In this document: piece by piece, positions 46,693 through 55,802 of the stretch | How the letters are laid out: each line of letters begins with the position of its first letter | Position numbering within the stretch: the first letter of the stretch is position 1 | NCBI GenBank assembly: GCA_947455995.1 | Contig: CANGQA010000002.1 | Location: 1 to 64,000, forward strand | DNA from: Hyphomicrobiales bacterium | GTDB taxonomy: Bacteria > Pseudomonadota > Alphaproteobacteria > Rhizobiales > Beijerinckiaceae | Length of the DNA: 64,000 bases | Direction of reading: 5' to 3' | Notes under the pieces: model-generated | Database searches by the model: none | Told to the model about the DNA's origin: nothing | The model's input: only the letters and a program-made list of their open reading frames with translations | Program-made: the position numbers and the translations under genes

Positions 46693-48102
46693 ATGGCCCA
46701 TCTTCTGCACCCCGACCGCTTGTTGCCCGCTTTGCCTGACACCCGTGCCATTGCGCGGAGGTTGTATGACGGGATCAAAGATTTGCCGATCGTCTCCCCG
46801 CATGGCCATACCGATCCGCGCTGGTATGCCGAGAACGAGGCATTCCCCGATCCCTCGACGCTGTTCGTTGTCCCCGATCATTATATTTTCCGGATGCTCT
46901 ATTCCCAAGGGGTCGATCTGCTTGAACTGGGCGTGCCCGCCAAGGATGGCTCGGTTTCAGAACGCGATTCCCGCACCATCTGGCATCGGTTCTCAGCCCA
47001 TTACCACCTGTTCCGGGGCACCCCGACCCGTGTCTGGTGCGACCATGCCTTTTCGACGCTGTTCGATCTGGATGTGCCTTTGTCGTCTGCGACGGCTGAT
47101 CTGTATTTTGACCGGATCAGCGAGCGCTTGGCGCAGCCTGCTTATCGTCCGCGCGCGATGTTCGAGCGGTTCAATATCGAGGTGATCGCCACCACCGAAA
47201 GCCCGCTGGATCCGTTGAAACACCATGCCACCATCCGCGCCAGCGGTTGGTCGGGGCGCGTGGTAACGGCCTATCGTCCGGATTCGGTTGTCGATCCCGA
47301 TTTCGATGGCTTCCGTGACAATCTGGCGGCTTTTGGTGAGATCAGCGGGTGCGATACCGCCACGTGGAACGGCTATCTGGCGGCGCACAGAAATCGGCGT
47401 GATTATTTCAAAACTTTCGGGGCAACCTCTTCCGATCATGGCCACCCGTCAGCGGCCACCGCCGATCTGCCCCTGGCCGATGCGGAAGCGCTTTATCAGA
47501 AGGTACGCAAGGGCCCGGTATCGGCTGCCGAGGCCGAATTGTTTCGGGCGCAGATGCTGACCGAAATGGCCCGCATGAGCCTTGACGACGGCTTGGTCAT
47601 GCAGATCCATCCGGGATCGGTGCGCAATCATAACCGCTTCTTGTTCAACCGTTTCGGCCGTGACATGGGCGCGGATATTCCAAGCCAGACCAATTATGTC
47701 CAGGCCCTGAAGCCATTGCTGGATCGCTTCGGCAATGAAAAGAACCTGACCATCATCTTGTTCACGCTGGATGAAACCGCCTATTCGCGCGAATTGGCCC
47801 CTTTAGCCGGACACTATCCTTGTTTGCGGTTGGGTCCGCCCTGGTGGTTCTTCGATTCCGTCGAGGGGATGAAACGCTTCCGCGAGCAGGCGGTAGAAAC
47901 CGCAGGCTTCTACAACACCGTAGGCTTCAACGATGATACGCGGGCCTTTCCCTCGATTCCGGCACGCCACGATGTCGCGCGCCGCGTCGATGCCGGATTT
48001 CTGGCCGAGTTGGTGGCCGACCACCGTCTGCGCGAGGACGAGGCGCATGAGTTGGCTCATGATCTGACCTACCGGCTGGTTAAAGACGCTTACAAATTAT
48101 GA
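46693..48102 (+). CDS. uxaC: glucuronate/galacturonate isomerase
   Basis: Uronate isomerase of 469 residues converting glucuronate to fructuronate or galacturonate to tagaturonate. Amidohydrolase-type metal site: VSPHGHTDPRWYAENEAF near residue 35, and conserved QIHPGSVRNHN, plus the C-terminal PARHDVARRVDAGFLAELV. AAGGATT precedes the start. It heads the catabolic operon with uxuA 27 bp downstream. Confidence 0.95.
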   Translation: MAHLLHPDRLLPALPDTRAIARRLYDGIKDLPIVSPHGHTDPRWYAENEAFPDPSTLFVVPDHYIFRMLYSQGVDLLELGVPAKDGSVSERDSRTIWHRFSAHYHLFRGTPTRVWCDHAFSTLFDLDVPLSSATADLYFDRISERLAQPAYRPRAMFERFNIEVIATTESPLDPLKHHATIRASGWSGRVVTAYRPDSVVDPDFDGFRDNLAAFGEISGCDTATWNGYLAAHRNRRDYFKTFGATSSDHGHPSAATADLPLADAEALYQKVRKGPVSAAEAELFRAQMLTEMARMSLDDGLVMQIHPGSVRNHNRFLFNRFGRDMGADIPSQTNYVQALKPLLDRFGNEKNLTIILFTLDETAYSRELAPLAGHYPCLRLGPPWWFFDSVEGMKRFREQAVETAGFYNTVGFNDDTRAFPSIPARHDVARRVDAGFLAELVADHRLREDEAHELAHDLTYRLVKDAYKL

Positions 48103-48129
48103 CAAGAAACGGGGCGGGGAGGTGACACG

Positions 48130-49338
48130 ATGACACGAGCTGCATCGGAAGAATCGCTCAGACAGGCGTGGCGGTGGTTCGGCCCACATGATCCTGTCAG
48201 TCTGGATGATATCAGGCAGGCGGGGGCGACCGAGGTTGTTAACGCGCTGCACGAGTTGAGGCCCGGCGAGGTCTGGACCCGGCAAGCGGTAGCGGATCGT
48301 CAGGCGCTGATTGAGGGCAGCGCCAATGGCCGCACCCCCTTGCGCTGGACGATCATTGAAAGCATTCCGATCCCCGATGACGTGCGGCGGTTGGGCGCCA
48401 AAGCTGAAAGTTCGATTGCCGGATGGCTTCAGAGCATGGAAGCGGTGGCGGCTAACGGTATCTACACGATCTGCTATAATTTCATGCCGGTGGTAGATTG
48501 GTGCCGCACCGATCTCGATTGGGTTCTCCCCACTGGCGCGACATGCCTGCGCTTTGATGCCGACCGTTTTGCGGTGTTCGATCTGTTCATTCTGGAGCGG
48601 CAGGGCGCGGAGAAGGATCACGATCCAGCCCGTCAAGCGCGTGCGCGTGCGCTGTTCGAGGCGATGAGCCAGGATGATATTGATTATATGGTGATGGTGA
48701 TTGCCAGCGCACTGCCCGGCTCGACTACCGATCCTCTGTCGATACCGGCTTTCCGTGCGCGGCTTGAAACCTATCGCGAGATCGATGCGCCGCGCTTGCG
48801 GCAGCATTTGATCGAATTTTTGCAGGTTGTTACGCCGGTGGCCGAAAAGCTTGGCGTGACCCTCACCCTGCATCCCGATGATCCGCCTCGTCCGCTGTTT
48901 GGTCTGCCACGTATTGCATCGACTGGCGCTGATTATCAGGCGCTATTCGATGCCGTGCCGAGCCCCGCCAATGGCATGTGTTTCTGTACCGGATCATTGG
49001 GCGTGCGCCCCGATAACGATCTGGTTGCCATGGCCAGACAATTTGCCAAGCGCATCCAGTTCGTGCATCTGCGTGCCACCCATCGAGAAGCCGACGGGTC
49101 ATTTTACGAATCCGACCATCTCGATGGTGATGTCGACATGGTGGGAGTGATCAAGGCGCTGGTCGAGGAAAACCGTACGCGCAGTGCCGATCACAAAATT
49201 CCGTTCCGGCCCGATCACGGACACCGGATGCTGGATGATCTCAAAAAATCCGTTACACCCGGCTATGCCGGTATTGGCCGTCTGAAAGGGCTGGCCGAAT
49301 TGCGCGGGGTCATCCGTGCCGTGGAGCAATTAACATGA
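48130..49338 (+). CDS. uxuA: mannonate dehydratase
   Basis: Fe/Mn-dependent enzyme of 402 residues converting D-mannonate to 2-keto-3-deoxygluconate. The N-terminus QAWRWFGPHDPVSLDDIRQAG is diagnostic, as are YNFMPVVDWCRTDLDW, HPDDPPRPLFGLPRI and the C-terminal PFRPDHGHRMLDDLKK. Its stop overlaps the uxuB start by 4 bp. Confidence 0.95.
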   Translation: MTRAASEESLRQAWRWFGPHDPVSLDDIRQAGATEVVNALHELRPGEVWTRQAVADRQALIEGSANGRTPLRWTIIESIPIPDDVRRLGAKAESSIAGWLQSMEAVAANGIYTICYNFMPVVDWCRTDLDWVLPTGATCLRFDADRFAVFDLFILERQGAEKDHDPARQARARALFEAMSQDDIDYMVMVIASALPGSTTDPLSIPAFRARLETYREIDAPRLRQHLIEFLQVVTPVAEKLGVTLTLHPDDPPRPLFGLPRIASTGADYQALFDAVPSPANGMCFCTGSLGVRPDNDLVAMARQFAKRIQFVHLRATHREADGSFYESDHLDGDVDMVGVIKALVEENRTRSADHKIPFRPDHGHRMLDDLKKSVTPGYAGIGRLKGLAELRGVIRAVEQLT

Positions 49339-50810
49339 AGCCTGTAACACTTTCTCTTGCCACTTTGGACGCGTTGCCTGCTGCAGTCGAGCGTCCCCGT
49401 TATGATCGCACGCGGGTGCGTTGCGGGATTGTCCATCTGGGTTTGGGTGCTTTCCACCGCGCCCATCAGGCGGTTTACACCGAACAGGTGCTGGCCTCCG
49501 GTGATCTGGGTTGGGGGATTATCGGTGCAAGTCTGCGCTCGCCTGCAACACGCGATGCGCTGGCTCCTCAGGACGGGCTTTACACTGTCTCGGTGCGCGG
49601 ACCCGATGCCCCGCACTATCAAGTCATCGGTGCGATCCAACAGTCGCTCGTGGCTTCCGAAAATCCACAAGCCCTCATTGCCGCCATGGCGCATGAAGAT
49701 GTCAAAATCGTCTCGCTCACGGTGACAGAAAAAGGCTATTGCCATGATCCGGCCACCGGCGAGCTGAACGAGACGCATCCCGATATTGTGCATGATCTCG
49801 CTCATCCAGATGCACCACGTTCGGCCATCGGCTTTTTGATGGCGGGTTTGCGCCACCGCTATGCCAAAGGCTTGAAGCCTTTTACGGTGCTGACCTGTGA
49901 CAATTTGCCAGCCAATGGTCATACGGTATCCAAAGTGCTGCGCCGGTATGCGCAACTGAGTGATCCGGGTTTGGCGGATGCGATCGCACATGATGTGTCT
50001 TTTCCCTCGACAATGGTTGACCGGATCGTGCCTTCGACCACTGATGTCGATCGCGCTACTTTGGCGGAGGCCGGTCTTGTCGATGCGTGGCCGATCATGA
50101 CCGAACCATTTACTCAATGGGTCATAGAGGACCATTTCCCGCTGGGGCGTCCGGATTGGGGACGGTTCGGTGCGCAATTGGTGGCTGATGTGCTTCCGTT
50201 TGAAACCATGAAGTTGAGGATGCTCAACGGTGCCCATTCGACCCTGGCCTATCTGGGCTATCTTTCGGGCTATGACACTGTTGCCGAGGCGATGGGTGAT
50301 GCCGCCCTTGCCGCCCTTGTTGAGCGGATGATGAGTGAGGATATTCCCTCAACCTTAATCATCCCGGAAGGAACCGATGTGGCTGCCTATCGCCAGTCAC
50401 TGCTGGAACGCTTCCGCAATCCGGCCTTACGCCACCGGACGTGGCAGATCGCAATGGACGGTTCGCAAAAATTGCCGCAGCGTCTGCTTGGCCCTGCGCG
50501 GGATTTGCTGGCTCAAGGCCGTCCACTTGACCGGATCGCATTGGGTGTGGCGGCATGGATGCGTTATGTGACGGGTATTGACGAGCATGGCCAGCCCATC
50601 GATGTTCGCGATCCGCTGGCCCAAGAGTTGCGCCAGCGCGCCGATGCCGCTGGCCGCAATAGTGAAGCCCTTGCCCAATCCTTACTGGCCATTGAAGCGG
50701 TTTTCGGCACAGATTTGCCACACAACCCGCATTTTACCACACCCGTCACAAAGGCACTCGATAGCCTCTTTAAACAGGGCGTGAGGGCAACCGTGCAGGC
50801 GCAGTCCTGA
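49335..50810 (+). CDS. uxuB: fructuronate reductase (mannonate oxidoreductase)
   Basis: Long-chain mannitol-dehydrogenase-type enzyme of 491 residues reducing fructuronate to mannonate with NADH. VHLGLGAFHRAHQAVYTEQV binds NAD, and the catalytic lysine lies in the KLRMLNGAHSTLAYLGYLSG segment. TCDNLPANGHTVSKVLR and FPSTMVDRIVPSTT are family motifs. It completes the pathway glucuronate to 2-keto-3-deoxygluconate with uxaC and uxuA. Mannitol dehydrogenase is the alternative, made unlikely by the operon. Confidence 0.94.
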   Translation: MKPVTLSLATLDALPAAVERPRYDRTRVRCGIVHLGLGAFHRAHQAVYTEQVLASGDLGWGIIGASLRSPATRDALAPQDGLYTVSVRGPDAPHYQVIGAIQQSLVASENPQALIAAMAHEDVKIVSLTVTEKGYCHDPATGELNETHPDIVHDLAHPDAPRSAIGFLMAGLRHRYAKGLKPFTVLTCDNLPANGHTVSKVLRRYAQLSDPGLADAIAHDVSFPSTMVDRIVPSTTDVDRATLAEAGLVDAWPIMTEPFTQWVIEDHFPLGRPDWGRFGAQLVADVLPFETMKLRMLNGAHSTLAYLGYLSGYDTVAEAMGDAALAALVERMMSEDIPSTLIIPEGTDVAAYRQSLLERFRNPALRHRTWQIAMDGSQKLPQRLLGPARDLLAQGRPLDRIALGVAAWMRYVTGIDEHGQPIDVRDPLAQELRQRADAAGRNSEALAQSLLAIEAVFGTDLPHNPHFTTPVTKALDSLFKQGVRATVQAQS

Positions 50811-50824
50811 GTGTTGTGCAAATC

Positions 50825-50855
50825 AAAAAAAAGCGCACCAGAAGTGCGCTTTTTA
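50825..50855 (+). terminator. terminator after uxuB
   Basis: AGCGCAC (50832-50838) pairs with GTGCGCT (50844-50850), with an A-run before and T-run after, so it may work in both directions. Confidence 0.88.
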
Positions 50856-50881
50856 TCTGTGTTTGGCTGATCAAATAAGCC

Positions 50882-50899
50882 GTAAGCCCGAAGGCTTAC
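50882..50899 (-). terminator. hairpin after cold-shock gene
   Basis: On the minus strand GTAAGCC-TTCG-GGCTTAC, a 7-bp stem with a stable UUCG tetraloop, located just beyond the csp stop. The T-tail is weak, but the uxuB terminator immediately beyond would back it up. Confidence 0.65.
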
Positions 50900-50908
50900 T
50901 TCATTTGA

Positions 50909-51118
50909 TTACTGAACCTGCAGGTTTACAGCCGACTGACGACCGGTGCGACGATCTGATTCCAGCTCGTAACCGATCTTCTGTCCGTCCTTCAAGCCGC
51001 GCAGACCTGCGCGCTCGACGGCCGAAATGTGCACGAACACATCTTTGCCGCCGTTGTCAGGCTGGATGAATCCATAGCCCTTTTGCTCGTTGAACCATTT
51101 AACGGTGCCCTGTTCCAT
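50909..51118 (-). CDS. cold-shock protein (CspA family)
   Basis: A 69-residue single OB-fold RNA chaperone. RNP1 is GYGFIQPD and RNP2 is DVFVHIS, within the usual frame TVKWFNEQKGYGF. It is preceded by about 200 bp with no gene up to the convergent-free metZ end, allowing a long structured leader as in other csp genes. Not obviously cold specific; alphaproteobacteria carry several paralogues. Confidence 0.93.
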   Translation of the reverse strand: MEQGTVKWFNEQKGYGFIQPDNGGKDVFVHISAVERAGLRGLKDGQKIGYELESDRRTGRQSAVNLQVQ

Positions 51119-51326
51119 GGCGCCGACCTTTCTCTATCAAGTACACTTCAGGTGCAGGGCATTTGCGCACCTGCGGGTTATTCGATCAAGCAAGAGTCCG
51201 AAGCGTGCGCCGTTTCATAAGAAAAGCGGCACAGCAGCCAAGCCAAGTCGATAGATCAAGTGTAATAGAATTTTTTTTTACGTGCAAGGTTCGATCATGC
51301 CATGTCTAGAGCGTGCAACTTATGGT

Positions 51327-52520
51327 TTAAATGGATTCTAAAGCCTGCAATACATCATCCAATAGGTCTTGAGGATGCTCTAATCCGACTGACAGACGCA
51401 CCAAGCCTTCGCTCACCCCCATCAACTCTCTTTGCTCTGGTGTAAAGCGTTGATGGGTTGTGGTCGCAGGATGGGTAATCAGGCTTTTGGCATCGCCTAG
51501 ATTGTTCGAAATCTTAATGAGTTTCAGAGCATTCATGAAACGAAATGCTCCAGACTTGCCGGCTTCGATCTCTAGTGCAATCAGACTTGAACCGCCGCTC
51601 ATTTGCTTGGCAATCAACTCTGCCTGCGGGTGGTCCTGTCGACCCGGATAGATCAGCTTTTTAATCGCAGGATGTCCAGCAAGCGCATCAGCCAGTTCCG
51701 AAGCCGAACGGGTCTGGCGTTCGACGCGCAGCGAGAAGGTTTCGAGCGCCTTCAGCATCACCCATGCATTGAAGGGTGACATTGCAGGGCCGGTCTGCCG
51801 CAGCGGGGTTTTAATAAAGGTGTCGATGAAATGGTTCGAGCCGAGGATGACGCCCCCGAGGCAACGCCCTTGACCGTCAATATGTTTGGTCGCCGAATAG
51901 ACAACGCAATCTGCCCCCAAGGCCAGAGGCTTTTGCCATAAGGCGGTGGCAAAGACATTGTCGACTGTCAAAGTTGCCCCCGCGGCATGCGCTATCGTGG
52001 CGACAGCTGCAATATCGATGATTTCTAGGTTGGGATTTGAGGGGCTTTCTAGAAAAAACACCTTGGTGTTGGGTTTGACCGCGGCTTTCCAAGCCGCCAG
52101 ATCGCGTCCGTCAACCAGTGTTGTTTCAACTCCGAAACGGGGTAGCCATTCTTCAATCACGTAACGACAGGAGCCGAACAGCGCTTGCGCGGCGACCACA
52201 TGGTCCCCGGCTTTGACCTGACCCATCAAGCTCAGTGTCACGGCTGCCATACCGGATGCGGTGGCGCGGGCTGCTTGCGCTCCTTCCAAAGCCGCCATCC
52301 GGGCTTCGAACATGGCAACGGTCGGGTTGGAAAAACGGGCATAGATAAAACCCGGTTCGGAATCATTGAACCGCGCTTCGCATTGCTCGCCTGTGTCATA
52401 GACATGCCCTTGGGTCAGAAAGAGCGCCTCGGAGGTTTCGCCGAAACTGGATCGATGAGTTCCCTCATGCACCATCATCGTGTCGATATGCCAGGCATGG
52501 TTGTGACTTGTTTTCGACAT
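51327..52520 (-). CDS. metZ: O-succinylhomoserine (or O-acetylhomoserine) sulfhydrylase
   Basis: PLP enzyme of the Cys/Met metabolism family making homocysteine directly from sulfide. From the ATG at 52520, 397 residues. IDTMMVHEGTHRSSFGETSEA opens the protein, RFSNPTVAMFEARMAALEGA lies near residue 70, the PLP lysine is in VYSATKHIDGQGRCLGGV, and RLSVGLEHPQDLLDDV closes it. MetZ length and motifs fit better than MetB. The leader contains pairing that could hide the ribosome site. Confidence 0.92.
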   Translation of the reverse strand: MSKTSHNHAWHIDTMMVHEGTHRSSFGETSEALFLTQGHVYDTGEQCEARFNDSEPGFIYARFSNPTVAMFEARMAALEGAQAARATASGMAAVTLSLMGQVKAGDHVVAAQALFGSCRYVIEEWLPRFGVETTLVDGRDLAAWKAAVKPNTKVFFLESPSNPNLEIIDIAAVATIAHAAGATLTVDNVFATALWQKPLALGADCVVYSATKHIDGQGRCLGGVILGSNHFIDTFIKTPLRQTGPAMSPFNAWVMLKALETFSLRVERQTRSASELADALAGHPAIKKLIYPGRQDHPQAELIAKQMSGGSSLIALEIEAGKSGAFRFMNALKLIKISNNLGDAKSLITHPATTTHQRFTPEQRELMGVSEGLVRLSVGLEHPQDLLDDVLQALESI

Positions 52521-52526
52521 GATGCA

Positions 52527-52570
52527 GTCCTTTGTATTCACGAACCCGAAGTTCTGTTTGATGGGAGGAC
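52527..52570 (-). promoter_or_regulatory. structured metZ leader, candidate RNA switch
   Basis: On the minus strand GTCCT (52566-52570) is complementary to AGGAC (52527-52531), which contains the ribosome-binding site 7-10 bases before the start. Between them lies a GAAC-TTCGG-GTTC hairpin (52542-52554). This could sequester the start site. SAM riboswitches often precede metZ in alphaproteobacteria, but I could not match a known class. Confidence 0.35.
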
Positions 52571-52587
52571 CATATCAATTACAAAAT

Positions 52588-52610
52588 CGTTCTGCAATAA
52601 GAACGTTTTT
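52588..52610. terminator. hairpin between dipeptidase and metZ
   Basis: CGTTCT (52588-52593) pairs with AGAACG (52600-52605). Five T follow on the plus strand and ATTTTG on the minus strand. It most likely ends the dipeptidase transcript before metZ. Confidence 0.6.
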
Positions 52611-52664
52611 CCTTTTTAGAGGAATTATGATCGCGCTATCCGCATCTCCGTCGACTATAAAGGC

Positions 52665-53714
52665 TTAACCGATGGTGCGGGTAATGACATCAACCCAGTT
52701 GCGCCAGCAGATTTTTTCCAAGGTTGCGTCGTCAAAGCCATGATCGCGCAACGCGTCAACAAGGTTGGGTAGGCCTGCGACATCGCCCAAAGGAGCCGGA
52801 ATAACCGCACCATCAAAATCAGAGCCCAGCCCGACTTTATCTTCGCCCAGCCGTTCGACCAGATAGACGACATGCCGGACAATGTCGGATAGCGGTGTAT
52901 CCGGCGTGCGCTGTCCATCCGCACGCAAAAAAGCGGTGGCATAATTGACGCCGACCAAGCCGCGGCTTTCACGGATCGCATCCAGTTGCCGATCAGTCAG
53001 ATTGCGTGATTGCGCCGATAATGCATGCGCATTGGAATGGCTGGCAACCAGAGGAGCTGTAGAGAGGGCAGCCACATCCCAGAACCCCTTTTCATTGAGA
53101 TGCGAGAGATCGATCAGGATCCGCTTGCGGTTACAGTGCCGGATCAGATTTTTGCCAAGATCAGTCAGGCCTTCGCCGATATCGGGCGAGCTGGGATAGC
53201 GGAAAGGAACACCATGGGCAAAAATATTGTTGCGGCTCCAGACTGGGCCGATCGATCGCAATCCGGCCTCGTACAACACATCCAGCATCAAGAGATCGGG
53301 GTCAATGGCTTCAGCGCCCTCGATATGGAAAATGGCAGCGATCTTTCCGGCTGCGATCGTTTCCGACAAGTGGACACCCGAGCGTACAATCACAACCTGG
53401 CCAGCCGATTGTTCTGCGATGCGCAGTAAAATACCGGCCATGGCCAAGGTCGCCTCGCATGCATAGGACCGATCGAGAGGGGCGGGCAAAGGCAAGTCAT
53501 AGGTGGAAGTGGTCATCCGGGCATCGGCAGTCCCGGTCGGGATTTGTGCGGGCACATAGATGGCAAAAAAGCCGCCGGCAAATCCCCCTTTGCGGGCGCG
53601 CGCTAGGTCAAGATGGCCATGGGGTATAGGGCTGAAAAACAGTTTTTCAGGCTCTGCCGCCCCTGATTTGTAAAGACGTAAAAGACAATCATTATGGCCG
53701 TCGAAAATTTTCAT
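52665..53714 (-). CDS. membrane dipeptidase (peptidase family M19)
   Basis: Zinc dipeptidase of 349 residues like renal dipeptidase. The metal ligands appear in FDGHNDCLLRL (His-x-Asp), FHIEGAEAIDPD and VASHSNAHALSAQSRNL, with LGSDFDGAVIPAPLGDV towards the C-terminus. No signal peptide is visible, so it is probably cytosolic. Some M19 enzymes act on D-amino acid dipeptides or bacillithiol-type conjugates; the substrate is unknown. It precedes metZ on the same strand but a hairpin separates them. Confidence 0.9.
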   Translation of the reverse strand: MKIFDGHNDCLLRLYKSGAAEPEKLFFSPIPHGHLDLARARKGGFAGGFFAIYVPAQIPTGTADARMTTSTYDLPLPAPLDRSYACEATLAMAGILLRIAEQSAGQVVIVRSGVHLSETIAAGKIAAIFHIEGAEAIDPDLLMLDVLYEAGLRSIGPVWSRNNIFAHGVPFRYPSSPDIGEGLTDLGKNLIRHCNRKRILIDLSHLNEKGFWDVAALSTAPLVASHSNAHALSAQSRNLTDRQLDAIRESRGLVGVNYATAFLRADGQRTPDTPLSDIVRHVVYLVERLGEDKVGLGSDFDGAVIPAPLGDVAGLPNLVDALRDHGFDDATLEKICWRNWVDVITRTIG

Positions 53715-54203
53715 TTCAGGCAGGCTCCACTCTCGAAAATATGGTCATTTGCCAGCCATCATGCCCGCCTGATGCTGCGTTGCGCAAGCAAACAAAATCC
53801 AAATTTGGTTTATTATTCCGATCATGTCCTGGATTAATCTCTTGTGCGATTCCATTTCGTTGTGTATAAAAATTTTATTGTAGTTGGTTATTTATTGAGT
53901 GATCGGGTGTTGATGCACCTGTTATGTATGCCTTTTCGGCATTTTTGTGATCCCGTTTATTTTCACATCGATTTTAAAGATGAACACGCCATGATTTCTA
54001 GTGGTACGCGCGTTGTGCGCAATACATTTTGGCAATTGCCTTCTGTTTTTTCTCCAATTCCTTACGCCCAGCCAGAAAAACGTGTTTCGGTGGAGCCGGT
54101 TTGTCACCCGTACTATCACCAGAGCGAGCAGGAGTTTCGGGCGGAATTGTCCGCACGTTTGGCAAAAGTCTGTAATTACAGTGGAAAGTCATCACGGCGT
54201 TAA
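53715..54203. other. AT-rich gap, no convincing gene
   Basis: Between the dipeptidase and the copper genes. A 119-codon frame (53844-54203, plus) is open, but it lacks a ribosome site, has AT-rich intergenic-like composition in its first half, and shows no recognisable domain. CCAAATTTGG at 53799-53808 is a perfect palindrome about 85 bp upstream of the dipeptidase start and could be an operator. Confidence 0.5.
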
Positions 54204-54276
54204 GCCTTTGGCTGTTGAATAATTGTGGTGCATTGGCCTGTTTCATCCTGCAGGGTTTTGCAGTATGACATAGGCC

Positions 54277-54690
54277 ATGCATGCATTAGCTCGCCTCAGA
54301 TTGTGCCGCTGGCCATCCGTACTCGGGGTGGTTCTGGCCTATGTGTTGGTGGTGCAAGCGCTTGTTGCCCCCTTGCATGCTTTGTCAGGTGTAACCCTTG
54401 CCGGTGATCGCTCGCTGGCGGTGATCTGCCTGTCGCATGAGCGTGCTGCTGTGCCTCACGAGGATCCTGTCCAACAGGCCGATATGGACTGCTGCGATCA
54501 AGGATGCTTGTCTGCCTTGTCTTGGTTTTTTGCTCCTGTGCGCGGGGTAAGCGCTGTCCTTCCGGTGGTGCTTGTGCTCGGCACGCAGCAGCTTAAGACA
54601 GGATTGGCCCACGGATTTCTCCCGCCCGAACGATCAAGCGGCCAACGCCATTCGCCGCGGGCACCGCCCATTTCCTTTGCTGTGATTTGA
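54277..54690 (+). CDS. DUF2946-like copper-associated protein
   Basis: A 137-residue protein with one hydrophobic N-terminal segment (VLGVVLAYVLVVQALVAPLHAL) and a cysteine-rich patch DMDCCDQGCLSAL around residue 70. Short proteins of this type, annotated DUF2946, sit beside copper uptake or delivery genes. The next gene, 58 bp on, is a YcnI-PCuAC copper chaperone, which supports a periplasmic or membrane copper role. Exact function unknown. Confidence 0.7.
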   Translation: MHALARLRLCRWPSVLGVVLAYVLVVQALVAPLHALSGVTLAGDRSLAVICLSHERAAVPHEDPVQQADMDCCDQGCLSALSWFFAPVRGVSAVLPVVLVLGTQQLKTGLAHGFLPPERSSGQRHSPRAPPISFAVI

Positions 54691-54748
54691 TCCTCCGGCC
54701 TGCCGTGGCAAGCCGCTTGTTCAGTCTTTATCAAGCAAATGGAATCCT

Positions 54749-55738
54749 ATGATGTCAGTCGTTCCGTCTCTGATCCGCAGCTTTTTTGCTGCAACTGCTC
54801 TGTTATTCACCGCCCAAACCGCCGTTCTGGCCCACGCTGCACTGGAACAGGACAGGGCCCACGCCAACAGCACCTATAAGGCTGTGATCAAAATTGGTCA
54901 TGGTTGCGAGCATACGGCCACGACAGGGTTGACCGTCCTCATCCCAGACGGGGTGATTGCGGTCAAACCGATGCCGAAAGCCGGTTGGACGCTTGCGACC
55001 CAAACCAAAGCCTATGCCAAGCCCTATGACTATTTCCACAGCACACTGACTGAAGGTGTGCGCGAGATCACATGGGCGGGAGGTAATCTGCCTGACGCCT
55101 ATTATGATGAATTCACATTTCAGGCCTTTATTGCCAAAGATGTGCCTGCCGATACAAAACTTTTCTTCCCCGTTGTGCAATCATGCGAGAAGGGACGGCA
55201 TGATTGGGTTGAGATTCCAACGGTAAATCAAAATCCGCACGATCTGAAATCACCCGCGCCCTCTTTGCTTGTGGTGGCTGCGCAAGTGGCCACTCCCCAA
55301 TCTGTCAAGGCAGGCGGCATGATCATTACAGCGGCGCGTTCACGCGTCACTCCTGCAGGTGCGCCAGTGGCAGGCGGTTATCTGACCATCACCAATGGGG
55401 GGCAACAGGACGATCGCCTGGTCTCGGCATCGATCGAGATTGCCGATAAGACGGAAATACACGAGATGGCCACCAAGGATGGGGTCATGACCATGCGGAC
55501 ACTGCCGGATGGCCTTGTCATCAAGCCGGGCGAGACGATCGAGTTGAAACCAGGCTCATTCCATCTGATGTTTCTAAAACCCAAGCGCCCTTTGGTCGAG
55601 GGCGAGGTTTTGCGCGGTCAGCTGGCCTTTGAGAAAGCCGGACCGGTGTCGGTTGAATTCAAGGTTGAAGGCATGGGGGGCAACCGTGCCGCACCTTCCC
55701 CCGGGGGGGGCGGTGGGCATGCAGGGCATGTCCACTGA
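54749..55738 (+). CDS. periplasmic copper chaperone, YcnI-PCuAC fusion
   Basis: Exported protein of 329 residues. The signal peptide (FFAATALLFTAQTAVLA) is followed directly by HAALE, so processing exposes an N-terminal histidine, the copper ligand of YcnI (DUF1775) proteins. The YcnI domain spans about residues 28-165. The PCuAC domain (about 190-310) carries the H-M-M-H-M copper pattern, with EIHEMATKDGVMTM and GSFHLMFLKPK. The tail GGGGGHAGHVH is His-rich. PCuAC proteins deliver Cu(I) to cytochrome oxidase. A second ATG one codon later is equally possible. Confidence 0.92.
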   Translation: MMSVVPSLIRSFFAATALLFTAQTAVLAHAALEQDRAHANSTYKAVIKIGHGCEHTATTGLTVLIPDGVIAVKPMPKAGWTLATQTKAYAKPYDYFHSTLTEGVREITWAGGNLPDAYYDEFTFQAFIAKDVPADTKLFFPVVQSCEKGRHDWVEIPTVNQNPHDLKSPAPSLLVVAAQVATPQSVKAGGMIITAARSRVTPAGAPVAGGYLTITNGGQQDDRLVSASIEIADKTEIHEMATKDGVMTMRTLPDGLVIKPGETIELKPGSFHLMFLKPKRPLVEGEVLRGQLAFEKAGPVSVEFKVEGMGGNRAAPSPGGGGGHAGHVH

Positions 55739-55754
55739 CACGGGCTCAACAGAT

Positions 55755-55780
55755 CATGGCAGGGGTCATTCCCTGTCATG
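55755..55780. terminator. hairpin between convergent genes
   Basis: CATGGCAGGG (55755-55764) and CCCTGTCATG (55771-55780) pair with one G-T mismatch. It lies between the copper chaperone and the convergent hypothetical gene. No clear T-run. Confidence 0.5.
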
Positions 55781-55802
55781 AGATGCCAAATCAGAGCGGT
55801 TG

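Noticed and set aside
53844-54203. 119-codon plus-strand frame before the copper genes
   Set aside because: No ribosome site, AT-rich intergenic-like composition in its first half and no recognisable domain.
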